Made by a program: the position numbers and the translations under genes. DNA of 13,155 bases, from contig UQCY01000044.1 in the NCBI GenBank assembly GCA_900539645.1, forward strand, positions 1-13,155, given 5' to 3'. Position 1 is the stretch's first letter. Each line of letters begins with the position of its first letter. The notes below the pieces were generated by a model, which worked only from the letters and a program-made list of their open reading frames with translations, made no database searches and had not been told where the DNA came from. Positions 6,547 through 13,155 of the stretch are shown piece after piece. This stretch comes from an uncultured Clostridium sp. Lineage in GTDB: Bacteria > Bacillota > Clostridia > Peptostreptococcales > Peptostreptococcaceae.

Positions 6547-8505
6547 CTATCCTATATATCCTTCATTTTTAAAAACTTTTTCTATCCTATTTAATATTGA
6601 TATAAGTTTTTCTCTCTGACAAGCTATATTAATTCTTCTGAATTGATTATATCCCGTTCCAAACTCAGAACCATTACTTAATATAAGCTTACATTTTTCT
6701 TTCCATAAAATTTCAAGTTCTTCATCAGAAAGATTTAATCCACTACAATCTACCCACATAAGATATGTAGAATCTCCCTTTGCAACGCTAAGTCCTGTTA
6801 ATCTATCATTTATAAACTGTTCAAAGATTTGTCTATTCTCAGCTATATATGATTTAACCTCTTCAAACCATTCTTCACTTTCCATATAAGCGCCAACTGT
6901 AGCTGCTTCAACAAAATCATGACAGAATGGATACTTCATTTTTGACATATATTCGTTGAATTTTTCTCTCATCTCTTTATTCTTTATAATTATAGATGCA
7001 GCCCGCGTTCCTGATATATTAAATGTTTTTCCTGGAGATATTATAGTGAATGTGTCTATACCCATTTTTTCAGATACTTTTGCTGTCATTATATGATTTT
7101 TTCCATTGAATATAAAATCATAATGTACCTCATCTGAAATGATATATAAGTTGTGTCTTTTGCTGAAATCACATAATTCTTCAAGCTCTTTTTCAGACCA
7201 AACTGTTCCTGTAGGATTTTGTGGATTGCATATTAAAATAGCCTTTGTTTTTGGTGTTATAAGTTTTTCCATATCTTCAAAATCTAATGTATATTTACCA
7301 TTATTATTTTTTAATGGACTTTCTATTACTTTTCTACCACAACCTTCTATAGTTGTAAAGAATCCACCATATACTGGCGAGTTTATTAATATCTCATCTC
7401 CTGGTTCAGTAAACCTTTGGATAAATACACTCATTGCAACTGTTGCATCTGCACAACAAACTATATCTTCATTATTTACTTTATATGAATGTTTATTTTC
7501 TAACCAATATGCAACAGATTCATAGTACTTATCTGATAACACTTCATATCCCATTACACCTTCTTCAATTCTATCTTTTAGTCTTTTTAGAACTGCTGGT
7601 GGTGATTTGAATTCCATATCAGCTACCCACATAGGATAAATCTCTTCATCTATAGAGCTTTCTTTTAAATCTTTCCATTTATATGAGTTTGTTCTATTTC
7701 TGTGATTATCTTTATCAAAATTTAAATCTTCATCTAAAATATTTTTATCTGTATCTTTTTCTACAATATCAGAATCAACATTTTTATTTATAAATCTTTT
7801 AGTTCTTTCCTCTTTTGGATTATTGAAAAATTCTCTTGCTGGTGCTTTTTCAACTATATATCCATTTTCCATGAATATAACCTCATCCGCAACTTCCTTT
7901 GCAAATTTCATTTCATGAGTAACTATAAGCATGGTTGTATGTTGTTTTGCTAGATTTTTTATAACATCTAAAACTTCTCCAACTAATTCTGGATCTAGAG
8001 CTGATGTAGGTTCATCAAAAAGTATTATATCTGAGTTAACACCCATAGCTCTAGCAATACCTACCCTTTGCTTTTCTCCACCCGAAAGAGTTTCTGGGTA
8101 TACAGATTCTTTATGTAACATACCAACTTTATCTAGTTGTTCTTTTGCTATTTTTTTAGCCTCATCTTTAGCTACTTTTTTTACCACTATAAGTGGTTCC
8201 ATTACATTTTCAATAACTGTTTTATTTCTGTATAGATTGGAATTTTGGAATACCATAGCTGTTCTTGTTCTAAGCATTTGGATATCATCTTTTGTTAAAT
8301 TGGAGAAATCTACTTCCTTATCTCCTATTTTTACAAAACCTGAATCAGCCCTTTCTAAAACATTTAAACATCTTAAAAGAGTTGATTTACCTGTCCCAGA
8401 AGGTCCTATTATAGCTATTACCTTTCCCTTTTCTATATTCAAATCTATTCCTTTTAATACTTCTCTATCACCGAATTTTTTGTGTAAATTTTTAATTTCT
8501 ATCAT
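6547..8505 (-). CDS. Fusion: amino-acid ABC importer ATPase + MalY/PatB-type PLP C-S lyase
   Basis: One 652-residue frame holds two complete enzymes. Residues 1-242 are a GlnQ-type ATPase with Walker A GPSGTGKS (34-41), Q-loop Gln87, signature LSGGE (140-144), Walker B ILFDE (161-165) and H-loop His197. A charged linker of about 18 residues (243-260) follows. Residues 261-652 are a fold-type-I PLP enzyme of the MalY/PatB cystathionine beta-lyase group: YPMWVADMEF (290-299), CNPQNPTG (426-433), Asp458, the PLP lysine Lys493 in SPGKTFN, and the carboxylate-binding Arg624 in RRIN. Members cleave cystathionine, cystine or S-substituted cysteines to thiol, pyruvate and ammonia. An AAGGAG site precedes the ATG, and there is no in-frame Met or ribosome site at the junction. 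It follows the permease by 17 nt. Both parts keep all catalytic residues, so it is not a degenerate join. Confidence 0.93.
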   Translation of the reverse strand: MIEIKNLHKKFGDREVLKGIDLNIEKGKVIAIIGPSGTGKSTLLRCLNVLERADSGFVKIGDKEVDFSNLTKDDIQMLRTRTAMVFQNSNLYRNKTVIENVMEPLIVVKKVAKDEAKKIAKEQLDKVGMLHKESVYPETLSGGEKQRVGIARAMGVNSDIILFDEPTSALDPELVGEVLDVIKNLAKQHTTMLIVTHEMKFAKEVADEVIFMENGYIVEKAPAREFFNNPKEERTKRFINKNVDSDIVEKDTDKNILDEDLNFDKDNHRNRTNSYKWKDLKESSIDEEIYPMWVADMEFKSPPAVLKRLKDRIEEGVMGYEVLSDKYYESVAYWLENKHSYKVNNEDIVCCADATVAMSVFIQRFTEPGDEILINSPVYGGFFTTIEGCGRKVIESPLKNNNGKYTLDFEDMEKLITPKTKAILICNPQNPTGTVWSEKELEELCDFSKRHNLYIISDEVHYDFIFNGKNHIMTAKVSEKMGIDTFTIISPGKTFNISGTRAASIIIKNKEMREKFNEYMSKMKYPFCHDFVEAATVGAYMESEEWFEEVKSYIAENRQIFEQFINDRLTGLSVAKGDSTYLMWVDCSGLNLSDEELEILWKEKCKLILSNGSEFGTGYNQFRRINIACQREKLISILNRIEKVFKNEGYIG

Positions 8506-8522
8506 TTATGACATCTCCTTAT

Positions 8523-9209
8523 TTACTGTCTTACATAAGCAGATCCTATTTTCTTTTCTAGCATCTTCTGAACTTTTCCTAATATAATGGCTAGGACCCA
8601 ATAAAATGCTGCTGCTATTATATATGTTTCAAAAGTTTTATAAGACGTAGCTGCTGCTAACTGAGCTTCACCCATAATATCCCGTATACCTATAGTCATA
8701 CCTAATGAAGACATTTTAATTATATCTAAGCATGAACTAACTATCGGTGGTATAGCAGATACGGCTGCCTGAGGTAGAATTATTCTAAACATCATTTGTT
8801 TATGAGTCATACCAAAACCTAAACAAGCTTCATACTGCCCTTTATCTACACTATCTATAGCTCCCCTTATAATTTCAGATATATAAGCAGAGCTATTTAA
8901 AGCCAAACATATAATTAATGCCCGCGGTTTAGGGCAGGCTTTCATAAAATCAAATACCATCGGTAATCCGTAGAAGAATAAGAATAGCTGTATTAGTAAA
9001 GGAGTTCCTCTATAATACGATACATATATTCTTGCTAATGTATCTAAGACTTTTATTTTAAAATGTTGAACAAATGCTAATAATATTCCTAAAATTATAC
9101 TTATAATAAATGCAGCTATTGAAACTAATATCGTTACTTTTATACCCTGTATAAGCAGGGGCACAAGCTCCTGCATATACGGTATAAATATTTCATTTAA
9201 ATATGTCAT
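8523..9209 (-). CDS. Amino-acid ABC transporter permease (HisM/GlnP type)
   Basis: The 228-residue integral membrane protein has about five hydrophobic segments (near 18-45, 66-88, 95-115, 150-172 and 186-212). The cytoplasmic EAA loop that docks on the ATPase is clear: EACLGFGMTHKQ through LPQA, residues 127-147. Length fits single-permease polar amino-acid importers that work as a homodimer. The start lies five bases after the binding-protein stop and has only a weak ribosome site (AGAAAG within the preceding gene), so translational coupling is likely. The ATPase/lyase fusion follows 17 nt downstream. This arrangement makes the fused ATPase the natural, and only visible, partner of the permease. 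Confidence 0.95.
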   Translation of the reverse strand: MTYLNEIFIPYMQELVPLLIQGIKVTILVSIAAFIISIILGILLAFVQHFKIKVLDTLARIYVSYYRGTPLLIQLFLFFYGLPMVFDFMKACPKPRALIICLALNSSAYISEIIRGAIDSVDKGQYEACLGFGMTHKQMMFRIILPQAAVSAIPPIVSSCLDIIKMSSLGMTIGIRDIMGEAQLAAATSYKTFETYIIAAAFYWVLAIILGKVQKMLEKKIGSAYVRQ

Positions 9210-9214
9210 TTCTA

Positions 9215-10042
9215 TTATTTACTTTCTGTAGAAATATCATATCCAACCCATTTTTCTGATATTTCTTTAAGAGTTCCATCTTCTTTTATTTCTTTTAAGA
9301 ATTCATTAAGTCCATTTAGTAATTTTTCATTCTTTTTATCAACTACCATGCATCCAACAGAGCTTTCGAATGGATCTAAAACTTTACATTTTGCACCACT
9401 TTTTTCTATAGCCATATAAGCCTGTACATTCTGAGCTAAGAATCCGTCTATTCTTCCATATTCAACGTCATCTAACATATTTTCTAAAGTAGCTGAAGTA
9501 TATATTTCAAATTTTGGTTTTTCTGCTGAATCTTTATACATATCTTCAACTTTTTTCTGCATTTCATTTCCTGCACCAGTACCTATTTTTTTACCAGCTA
9601 AATCTTTTACACTTTTTATTTCATTGTTATCTTCTGCTACAACAACAACTGATCCGTAATAAGTTTCTGGTTCAGTAAATGCAAATACTTCTTCTCTTTC
9701 TGGTGTAGGAGTAAGCTGTGCTGATACTACATCAGCTTTCCCAGACTGAACTAATCCTAATAATCCACTGAAATCTGCTTCTTCATATTTAACTTTTATT
9801 CCTGATCTTTTTTCAAATTCTGCTAATAAATCCGCATCGTATCCAACCATTTTATCTCCATCTTTATACATAAATGGTTCATACCCTGGTGACACAGCTA
9901 CTGTTAAAGTATCCATATCTAATCCATATTTTCCTGCTTCTGTTGATTCTGCACTTTCTTTTTTTCCACATCCTGTCATCATACCTAGTGCTAAAACAGA
10001 ACTAAGTAATAATGTTGCTAGTTTTTTTCCGTAACCCTTCAT
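9215..10042 (-). CDS. Amino-acid ABC transporter substrate-binding lipoprotein
   Basis: The 275-residue protein is a family-3 solute-binding protein. A lipoprotein signal ends in the lipobox MMTGC with Cys25, so the mature protein is anchored outside the membrane. The binding domain runs from about residue 43. It has a GYDADLL segment (67-73), typical of the first lobe, and a TPTPEREEVFAFTEP segment whose Arg116 corresponds to the residue that grips the substrate alpha-carboxylate. AAGGAG lies upstream of the ATG. It is the first gene of the importer operon, behind a promoter at 10106-10134. The ligand cannot be read directly. The fused C-S lyase downstream points to a sulfur-containing amino acid or cysteine conjugate. 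Confidence 0.95.
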   Translation of the reverse strand: MKGYGKKLATLLLSSVLALGMMTGCGKKESAESTEAGKYGLDMDTLTVAVSPGYEPFMYKDGDKMVGYDADLLAEFEKRSGIKVKYEEADFSGLLGLVQSGKADVVSAQLTPTPEREEVFAFTEPETYYGSVVVVAEDNNEIKSVKDLAGKKIGTGAGNEMQKKVEDMYKDSAEKPKFEIYTSATLENMLDDVEYGRIDGFLAQNVQAYMAIEKSGAKCKVLDPFESSVGCMVVDKKNEKLLNGLNEFLKEIKEDGTLKEISEKWVGYDISTESK

Positions 10043-10075
10043 AACTTTTTCTCCTTATTGAATATAATTTTATTT

Positions 10076-10094
10076 TTGTTTCCTTAGGAAACAA
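10076..10094. promoter_or_regulatory. Perfect inverted repeat in the importer operon leader
   Basis: TTGTTTCC (10076-10083) and GGAAACAA (10087-10094) are perfect 8-bp inverted copies around TTA. The repeat sits just downstream of the predicted start point of the importer operon and about 35 nt before its first ATG. It is GC-richer than its surroundings. It may be a second operator or a short RNA hairpin. Confidence 0.45.
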
Positions 10095-10105
10095 TTTTCT
10101 GTTTA

Positions 10106-10134
10106 ATTTTAACACTTAAGAATTGATTTAACAA
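10106..10134 (-). promoter_or_regulatory. Promoter of the importer operon
   Basis: On the minus strand TTGTTA (10134-10129) and TAAAAT (10111-10106) are separated by exactly 17 bp, a good sigma-A-type match. The start would be near 10099, giving a leader of about 57 nt. The inverted repeat at 10129-10141 overlaps the -35 element. Confidence 0.6.
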
Positions 10135-10141
10135 ATTGTTA
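10129..10141. promoter_or_regulatory. Candidate MarR-type operator
   Basis: TAACAA-A-TTGTTA is a perfect 13-bp inverted repeat, similar in form to TTGTTA/TAACAA-rich sites bound by MarR-family proteins. It covers the -35 of the importer promoter and lies about 115 bp before the divergent MarR gene. Binding there would block the importer promoter. The assignment rests on position and shape. Confidence 0.5.
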
Positions 10142-10186
10142 TTTTCTATTTACTAAAATGCATCTATCTATATATATTTTCTTGTC

Positions 10187-10216
10187 TTGTAAGCTTTCAT
10201 TAAATTATGTTATTAT
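10187..10216 (+). promoter_or_regulatory. Possible promoter of the MarR gene
   Basis: TTGTAA (10187-10192) and TATTAT (10211-10216) are separated by 18 bp. The spacing is slightly long, and the AT-rich context makes other choices possible. The gene's AGGAG ribosome site is at 10240-10244. Confidence 0.4.
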
Positions 10217-10255
10217 ATTATGAGTTTTAAATTATTTTTAGGAGTTTGATTTATT

Positions 10256-10714
10256 ATGAAATTTAATAATTTAGAAGACATGGTAGATTCTTTAGGCTTA
10301 GTAGACGAATTAGCCCTTCTATACTATGATTATATGAAAAAAGAAAAAATATATTTAGATAAGTATCCACTAAATATGATTGAAATACATTTTTTAACTA
10401 CTATTTATGAAAGTCCTGGGATTCTTATATCTGAATTTGCTAAAAAGTGGGACAGAACTCTAAGCTCTATATCTAAAAGCGTAAGCAAGCTCGAAAAAAA
10501 AGGTTATTTAGAAAAAAGAAAACTACCTGGTAATAACAAAAATATTCATCTATATTTAACAGATATTGGAAATGCACTTGCAGAAGAACATAAGAAGTTC
10601 GATTTTGAAGGGCATTCTAAAATGCTTTTTGCTTTAATGAAAGAACATTCTGAGGAGGAATTAAGTTCTTTTTTCGATGTATTATATTCTGTAACAAAAT
10701 ACTTAAGTAAATAA
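10256..10714 (+). CDS. MarR-family transcriptional regulator
   Basis: The 152-residue protein has the length and layout of a MarR-type dimeric winged-helix repressor. Helices at both ends would form the dimer. The DNA-reading helix-turn-helix lies around residues 55-82 (ILISEFAKKW, then SSISKSVSKLEKKGYL). A basic wing follows (about 87-103, KRKLPGNNKNIHLYLT). AGGAG lies eleven bases before the ATG. It is divergent from the importer operon across a 213-bp region with one matching palindrome over the operon's -35. The simplest reading is that it controls the importer/C-S-lyase operon, perhaps in response to the substrate or a thiol or oxidant. It has no cysteine, so a cysteine-based redox switch as in OhrR is unlikely. 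Confidence 0.92.
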   Translation: MKFNNLEDMVDSLGLVDELALLYYDYMKKEKIYLDKYPLNMIEIHFLTTIYESPGILISEFAKKWDRTLSSISKSVSKLEKKGYLEKRKLPGNNKNIHLYLTDIGNALAEEHKKFDFEGHSKMLFALMKEHSEEELSSFFDVLYSVTKYLSK

Positions 10715-10765
10715 AAAAGAGATAGTCGTTTGATTTTATGTAGATATCAACGATTATCTCTTTTT
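10714..10765. terminator. Bidirectional terminator between the MarR and MFS genes
   Basis: AAAAAGAGATA (10714-10724) pairs perfectly with TATCTCTTTTT (10755-10765). The stem continues through a G-U pair and TCGTT/AACGA (10726-10730 with 10749-10753), giving about 17 bp. T-rich sequence follows on both strands. It begins at the last base of the MarR stop codon and ends three bases before the MFS stop codon. Confidence 0.85.
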
Positions 10766-10768
10766 ATT

Positions 10769-12004
10769 TTATCTTAATTTTGTGGATTTTAAATATAAAG
10801 GAATTGTTGCAAGCTGAGCCACCACAGACACAACTACCATCGCAATCACATTCACATCGTAAAGCACTCCAAGAAGCCAGCTTCCCAAGAACCAGAATAT
10901 ACCAAAAGAACACTCAAAAATCCCATATCCAGTAGCTCTACTGCTCTTTGGCACCATTGTAGTCACTGCAGCCTTTAAAATAGACTCCTGTGCTCCCATT
11001 CCAACTCCCCAAAGAACTACTCCAACAAGTACCATAGGCACAGATTTTCCTAAAAATACAAACGCAGAAAACGGAGCGGATATAATTGTAGACAATACAA
11101 GCGCTCTTACACCTTTTTTGTCGTACATATATCCAAAAACAAGTGCGGCAACTGCATCAACAAGCATCGCACCTGCGTAAAGAAGTGGAATTGTTCCGCT
11201 GTTGATAATTGAGGAAGTCTCTGCAAGTCCTCCAGCAATAGATGTAAAATTCCTTGAAATATGCATAATCACAAGTGAATAGTCAATAAACCCAAAAGCG
11301 AATAAACTTATCCCCATTATGTAATACTTAAATGATTTCTTCATCTCAAATGGCACAAATTCTTTAGCTTCTGGTTCAAAATTCTCTGGATTAGGAAATT
11401 TCTTTCTAGTGATTAAAAGCATGATTATCGTAATAGCACCAGGTATTGCAAGCACCGCAAAACAAGTCGAATATATCTCAAATGTTGTCCCTGTAGTTTT
11501 AAAAAGCATCACCAAATAAAGAAGCACTGGCCCTAAAAAAGCTCCGATTTGATCTAGCATTTCCTGTATTCCAAAGCTCTTTCCAACACCTTCTTGTGAT
11601 GCTGCAAAAGACATAATTGTGTCCTTTGCTGGTTTTTTAATTGCCTTCCCCATTCTCTGTATGATGAGTAAAATAGCAGCGGCAATCCATCCATTTTCGC
11701 CAACCAAAGCTAGTGCAGGCACAGCTAAAACGTCTATAACATATCCAAAAATCGTCATGAACCAATAGTTCTTTCTCTTGTCCGCAATCCTACCAAAGAC
11801 ATACCTCATAGAATATCCTATAAGCTCTCCAAGTCCAGACACAAAACCTATTGCACCCGCTGAAGCTCCAAGTATCGTGAAGTACGCACCTCTAATACTC
11901 GATGCGCCCTCGTGCGTCATATCAGAAAACAAGCTCACTATCCCAAAGAAAATTATGAACAGCATCGCCTGAGAAATTCTCTTTTTCTCCTTTTTATTAT
12001 CCAT
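10769..12004 (-). CDS. Major facilitator superfamily transporter
   Basis: The gene encodes 411 residues with about eleven to twelve hydrophobic segments, as for a single-polypeptide MFS porter. Visible motifs (ATG numbering) are SDMTHEGAS at the end of helix 1 (27-35), a motif-A-like GRIADKRKNYW (71-81) between helices 2 and 3, RMGKAIKKPAKDT (117-129), and QEMLDQIGAFLGP (147-159), typical of one MFS subgroup. I chose ATG at 12004 because AGGTGA (12015-12010) lies five bases upstream; a GTG at 12013 would add three residues. The gene follows the DUF1847 gene by 15 nt and is surely in its operon. The substrate is unknown; drug or metabolite efflux are both possible. Confidence 0.9.
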   Translation of the reverse strand: MDNKKEKKRISQAMLFIIFFGIVSLFSDMTHEGASSIRGAYFTILGASAGAIGFVSGLGELIGYSMRYVFGRIADKRKNYWFMTIFGYVIDVLAVPALALVGENGWIAAAILLIIQRMGKAIKKPAKDTIMSFAASQEGVGKSFGIQEMLDQIGAFLGPVLLYLVMLFKTTGTTFEIYSTCFAVLAIPGAITIIMLLITRKKFPNPENFEPEAKEFVPFEMKKSFKYYIMGISLFAFGFIDYSLVIMHISRNFTSIAGGLAETSSIINSGTIPLLYAGAMLVDAVAALVFGYMYDKKGVRALVLSTIISAPFSAFVFLGKSVPMVLVGVVLWGVGMGAQESILKAAVTTMVPKSSRATGYGIFECSFGIFWFLGSWLLGVLYDVNVIAMVVVSVVAQLATIPLYLKSTKLR

Positions 12005-12019
12005 TTCATTCACCTAGTT

Positions 12020-12667
12020 CTATTTTTCTTCATCTTTTGGTGGGAAAAATCTCTTTTTAAAGTAGAAATCTGCTCCGTAAATAGCAGCAACTGGGTTGTG
12101 TCCAGTCACTCTGTCTTTTGTAACTCCTGTTGTGACTAGTGCATCAGAGTATTTGTAGAATAAGCTATCGTGACCTACACATAGCCCCATCACGATATTT
12201 AGCTCAGTTCCGGCTTCATTTAAAAGCTTAGCCTGAAGAATTGGGTTGCACATATTTTCACCGATTTCGTTGCATCTCTCTGGTATGCCAACGTCAACTT
12301 TCTTCTGAGTACCAACCTTACAAGCCACACCGTAAACCTCAAATCCGTTGTATCTTAGGATTGAAGCAAGTTTTCTACTTTCGCTTATTAATCCAACACA
12401 TGTTGCAATTCCAAGCTTTTTCATTCCCATTTTTTTAGCATAAGCCATTATTTCCTCAACTCTTGTGTATTGACAGTAGTGGTCGTGTTCAACTTCTGCA
12501 GCTGCTATCATTGAGCGACGGTTTTCATCCTCTTTGTAAAGCTCCATTGCTTCATTTAGTACATCCTCGTCCATATTTGTTGTTAAGCAAAAATCTGGAT
12601 ATTCCTTATCCTGATGATTACAATTAGTGACAAAACAGTCTATACATGATAATTCTTTCTTTTCCAT
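12020..12667 (-). CDS. DUF1847 cysteine-rich protein
   Basis: The 215-residue soluble protein matches the DUF1847 family, presumed metal-binding. The N-terminus carries a cysteine set C8-x2-C11-x4-C16 with C27 and a later HDHYC (61-65). The core has the conserved blocks GIATCVGLISESRKLA (86-101), GVACKVG (113-119), MCNPILQAKLLN (139-150), GLCVGHDSLF (161-170) and VTGHNPVAAIYG (187-198). Thirteen cysteines are unusual for this window and suggest a bound metal or Fe-S centre. The ATG has an AAGGGGGA ribosome site. It is the first gene of an operon with the MFS transporter. Its biochemical function is unknown to me. Confidence 0.9.
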   Translation of the reverse strand: MEKKELSCIDCFVTNCNHQDKEYPDFCLTTNMDEDVLNEAMELYKEDENRRSMIAAAEVEHDHYCQYTRVEEIMAYAKKMGMKKLGIATCVGLISESRKLASILRYNGFEVYGVACKVGTQKKVDVGIPERCNEIGENMCNPILQAKLLNEAGTELNIVMGLCVGHDSLFYKYSDALVTTGVTKDRVTGHNPVAAIYGADFYFKKRFFPPKDEEK

Positions 12668-12810
12668 ACTAAATCCCCCTTAAAAAAATTTGACCTTACT
12701 TCTAATATTATCTTTTTTTATCGATATTCCTCTTATTTCAAGCAATAATATTTTTATATTTATATTCAAAAATCAAATAACTTCATCACAAATTTCGTAA
12801 CAAAATATTA

Positions 12811-12839
12811 TTTACTATATGAAAATCTGCATTTATACT
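12811..12839 (+). promoter_or_regulatory. Promoter of the EamA/DMT gene
   Basis: TTTACT (12811-12816) and TATACT (12834-12839) are separated by exactly 17 bp. The start would be near 12846, giving a leader of about 32 nt that contains the ribosome site. Confidence 0.5.
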
Positions 12840-12877
12840 ATATTTTGTGAGATTATTTTTTAGAAAGGAATTAAATT

Positions 12878-13155
12878 ATGGCAAAACCTCTTAATAGAAA
12901 ATCTTCCGAAGTTCTACTTGGCTCAGTTATCATCGCAAGGGCGACGTCGTTTCTGTTTTTAAAGCTTCTTTTGGAAAATATGGGACAGTTCACCCTTTTA
13001 GGAATTAGGTCGATGATTGCATTTGCAGTGCTTGTAGTAATCGGATTTAAAACACTAAAAAAGACCGATAAAAATGATTTATTCTATGGATTTTTGGTTG
13101 GAGCATCGTTTTTCGTCGTTATGTTCTTAGAATTAGCAGGACTTAAATACACTAC
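12878..13155 (+). CDS. EamA/DMT-family transporter, N-terminal part (cut by window edge)
   Basis: The frame is open from ATG 12878 to the right edge (92 codons plus two bases) and clearly continues. AAAGGA eight bases upstream supports the start. The visible part has a basic N-terminus, a first helix with VIIARATSFLFLKLLLE (about 17-33), the QFTLLGIRS turn (37-45), a second helix ending near residue 60, and a third starting near residue 73 (YGFLVGASFFVVMFLELAGL). These match the first three helices of ten-helix drug/metabolite exporters of the EamA type. The substrate cannot be inferred. It is transcribed divergently from the DUF1847/MFS operon across about 210 bp. Confidence 0.85.
   Translation, partial: MAKPLNRKSSEVLLGSVIIARATSFLFLKLLLENMGQFTLLGIRSMIAFAVLVVIGFKTLKKTDKNDLFYGFLVGASFFVVMFLELAGLKYT

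Noticed and set aside
7726..7779. Possibility that the fusion is really two genes with a start at the junction
   Set aside because: The frame is continuous, the only ATG nearby (in AAAAATGTTGATT) is out of frame and soon meets a stop, and no Shine-Dalgarno sequence precedes the lyase part.
7931..8587. Plus-strand open frame of 218 codons opposite the ATPase domain
   Set aside because: Shadow of the strongly supported ATPase gene; the translation has no recognisable motif and no ribosome site.
10043..10100. Riboswitch or T-box in the importer operon leader
   Set aside because: The predicted leader is only about 57 nt and has one short hairpin with no terminator; no T-box or SAM-riboswitch core motif is visible.
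12668..12760. Minus-strand promoter for the DUF1847 operon (TTGCTT, 17 bp, GATAAA)
   Set aside because: Only three and four of six consensus bases; several equally poor choices exist in this AT-rich stretch.
1..13155. CRISPR array, transposase, phage or toxin-antitoxin genes
   Set aside because: No regularly spaced repeats and no protein with integrase, transposase, phage or toxin motifs was seen on either strand.

Overview
The window is very AT-rich, with clean AGGAGG-type ribosome binding sites, intrinsic terminators ending in U-runs, and occasional TTG or GTG starts. Together with the protein families present, this points to a low-GC Gram-positive anaerobe of the class Clostridia. A relative of the Peptostreptococcaceae is plausible, but sequence reading alone cannot fix the genus. 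There are no rRNA or tRNA genes, CRISPR arrays or transposase genes.

Left part (1-5117). About 450 bp of AT-rich DNA without a convincing gene carries a terminator (243-278). This terminator serves a minus-strand pair: a D,D-carboxypeptidase (DacA/PBP5 type) followed by a D-2-hydroxyacid dehydrogenase. Divergent to them is a short membrane protein that looks like a fragment of the YitT family, then a nitroreductase with its own promoter. The nitroreductase converges on a minus-strand DUF4253 gene. The space between their two stop codons is filled by one long imperfect palindrome of about 180 bp.

Central part (5269-10714). This is a minus-strand operon for an amino-acid-type ABC importer: lipoprotein binding protein, permease, then one 652-residue polypeptide. 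That polypeptide joins the importer's ATPase (GlnQ-like) to a complete MalY/PatB-type pyridoxal-phosphate C-S lyase. A terminator hairpin follows, and then an M20 amidohydrolase with a TTG start. A divergent MarR-family regulator sits upstream, and a perfect 13-bp inverted repeat overlaps the -35 of the operon promoter. Read together, the genes suggest a MarR-controlled pathway that imports a sulfur amino acid or S-substituted (possibly N-acylated) cysteine, removes the acyl group, and cleaves the C-S bond to thiol or sulfide, pyruvate and ammonia. The substrate is an inference.

Right part (10714-13155). A bidirectional terminator separates the MarR gene from a minus-strand pair: a cysteine-rich DUF1847 protein followed by an MFS transporter. 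A divergent EamA/DMT-family transporter gene begins at 12878 and runs off the right edge.

The two most notable items are the importer-ATPase/C-S-lyase fusion with its operon, and the long palindrome between convergent genes.
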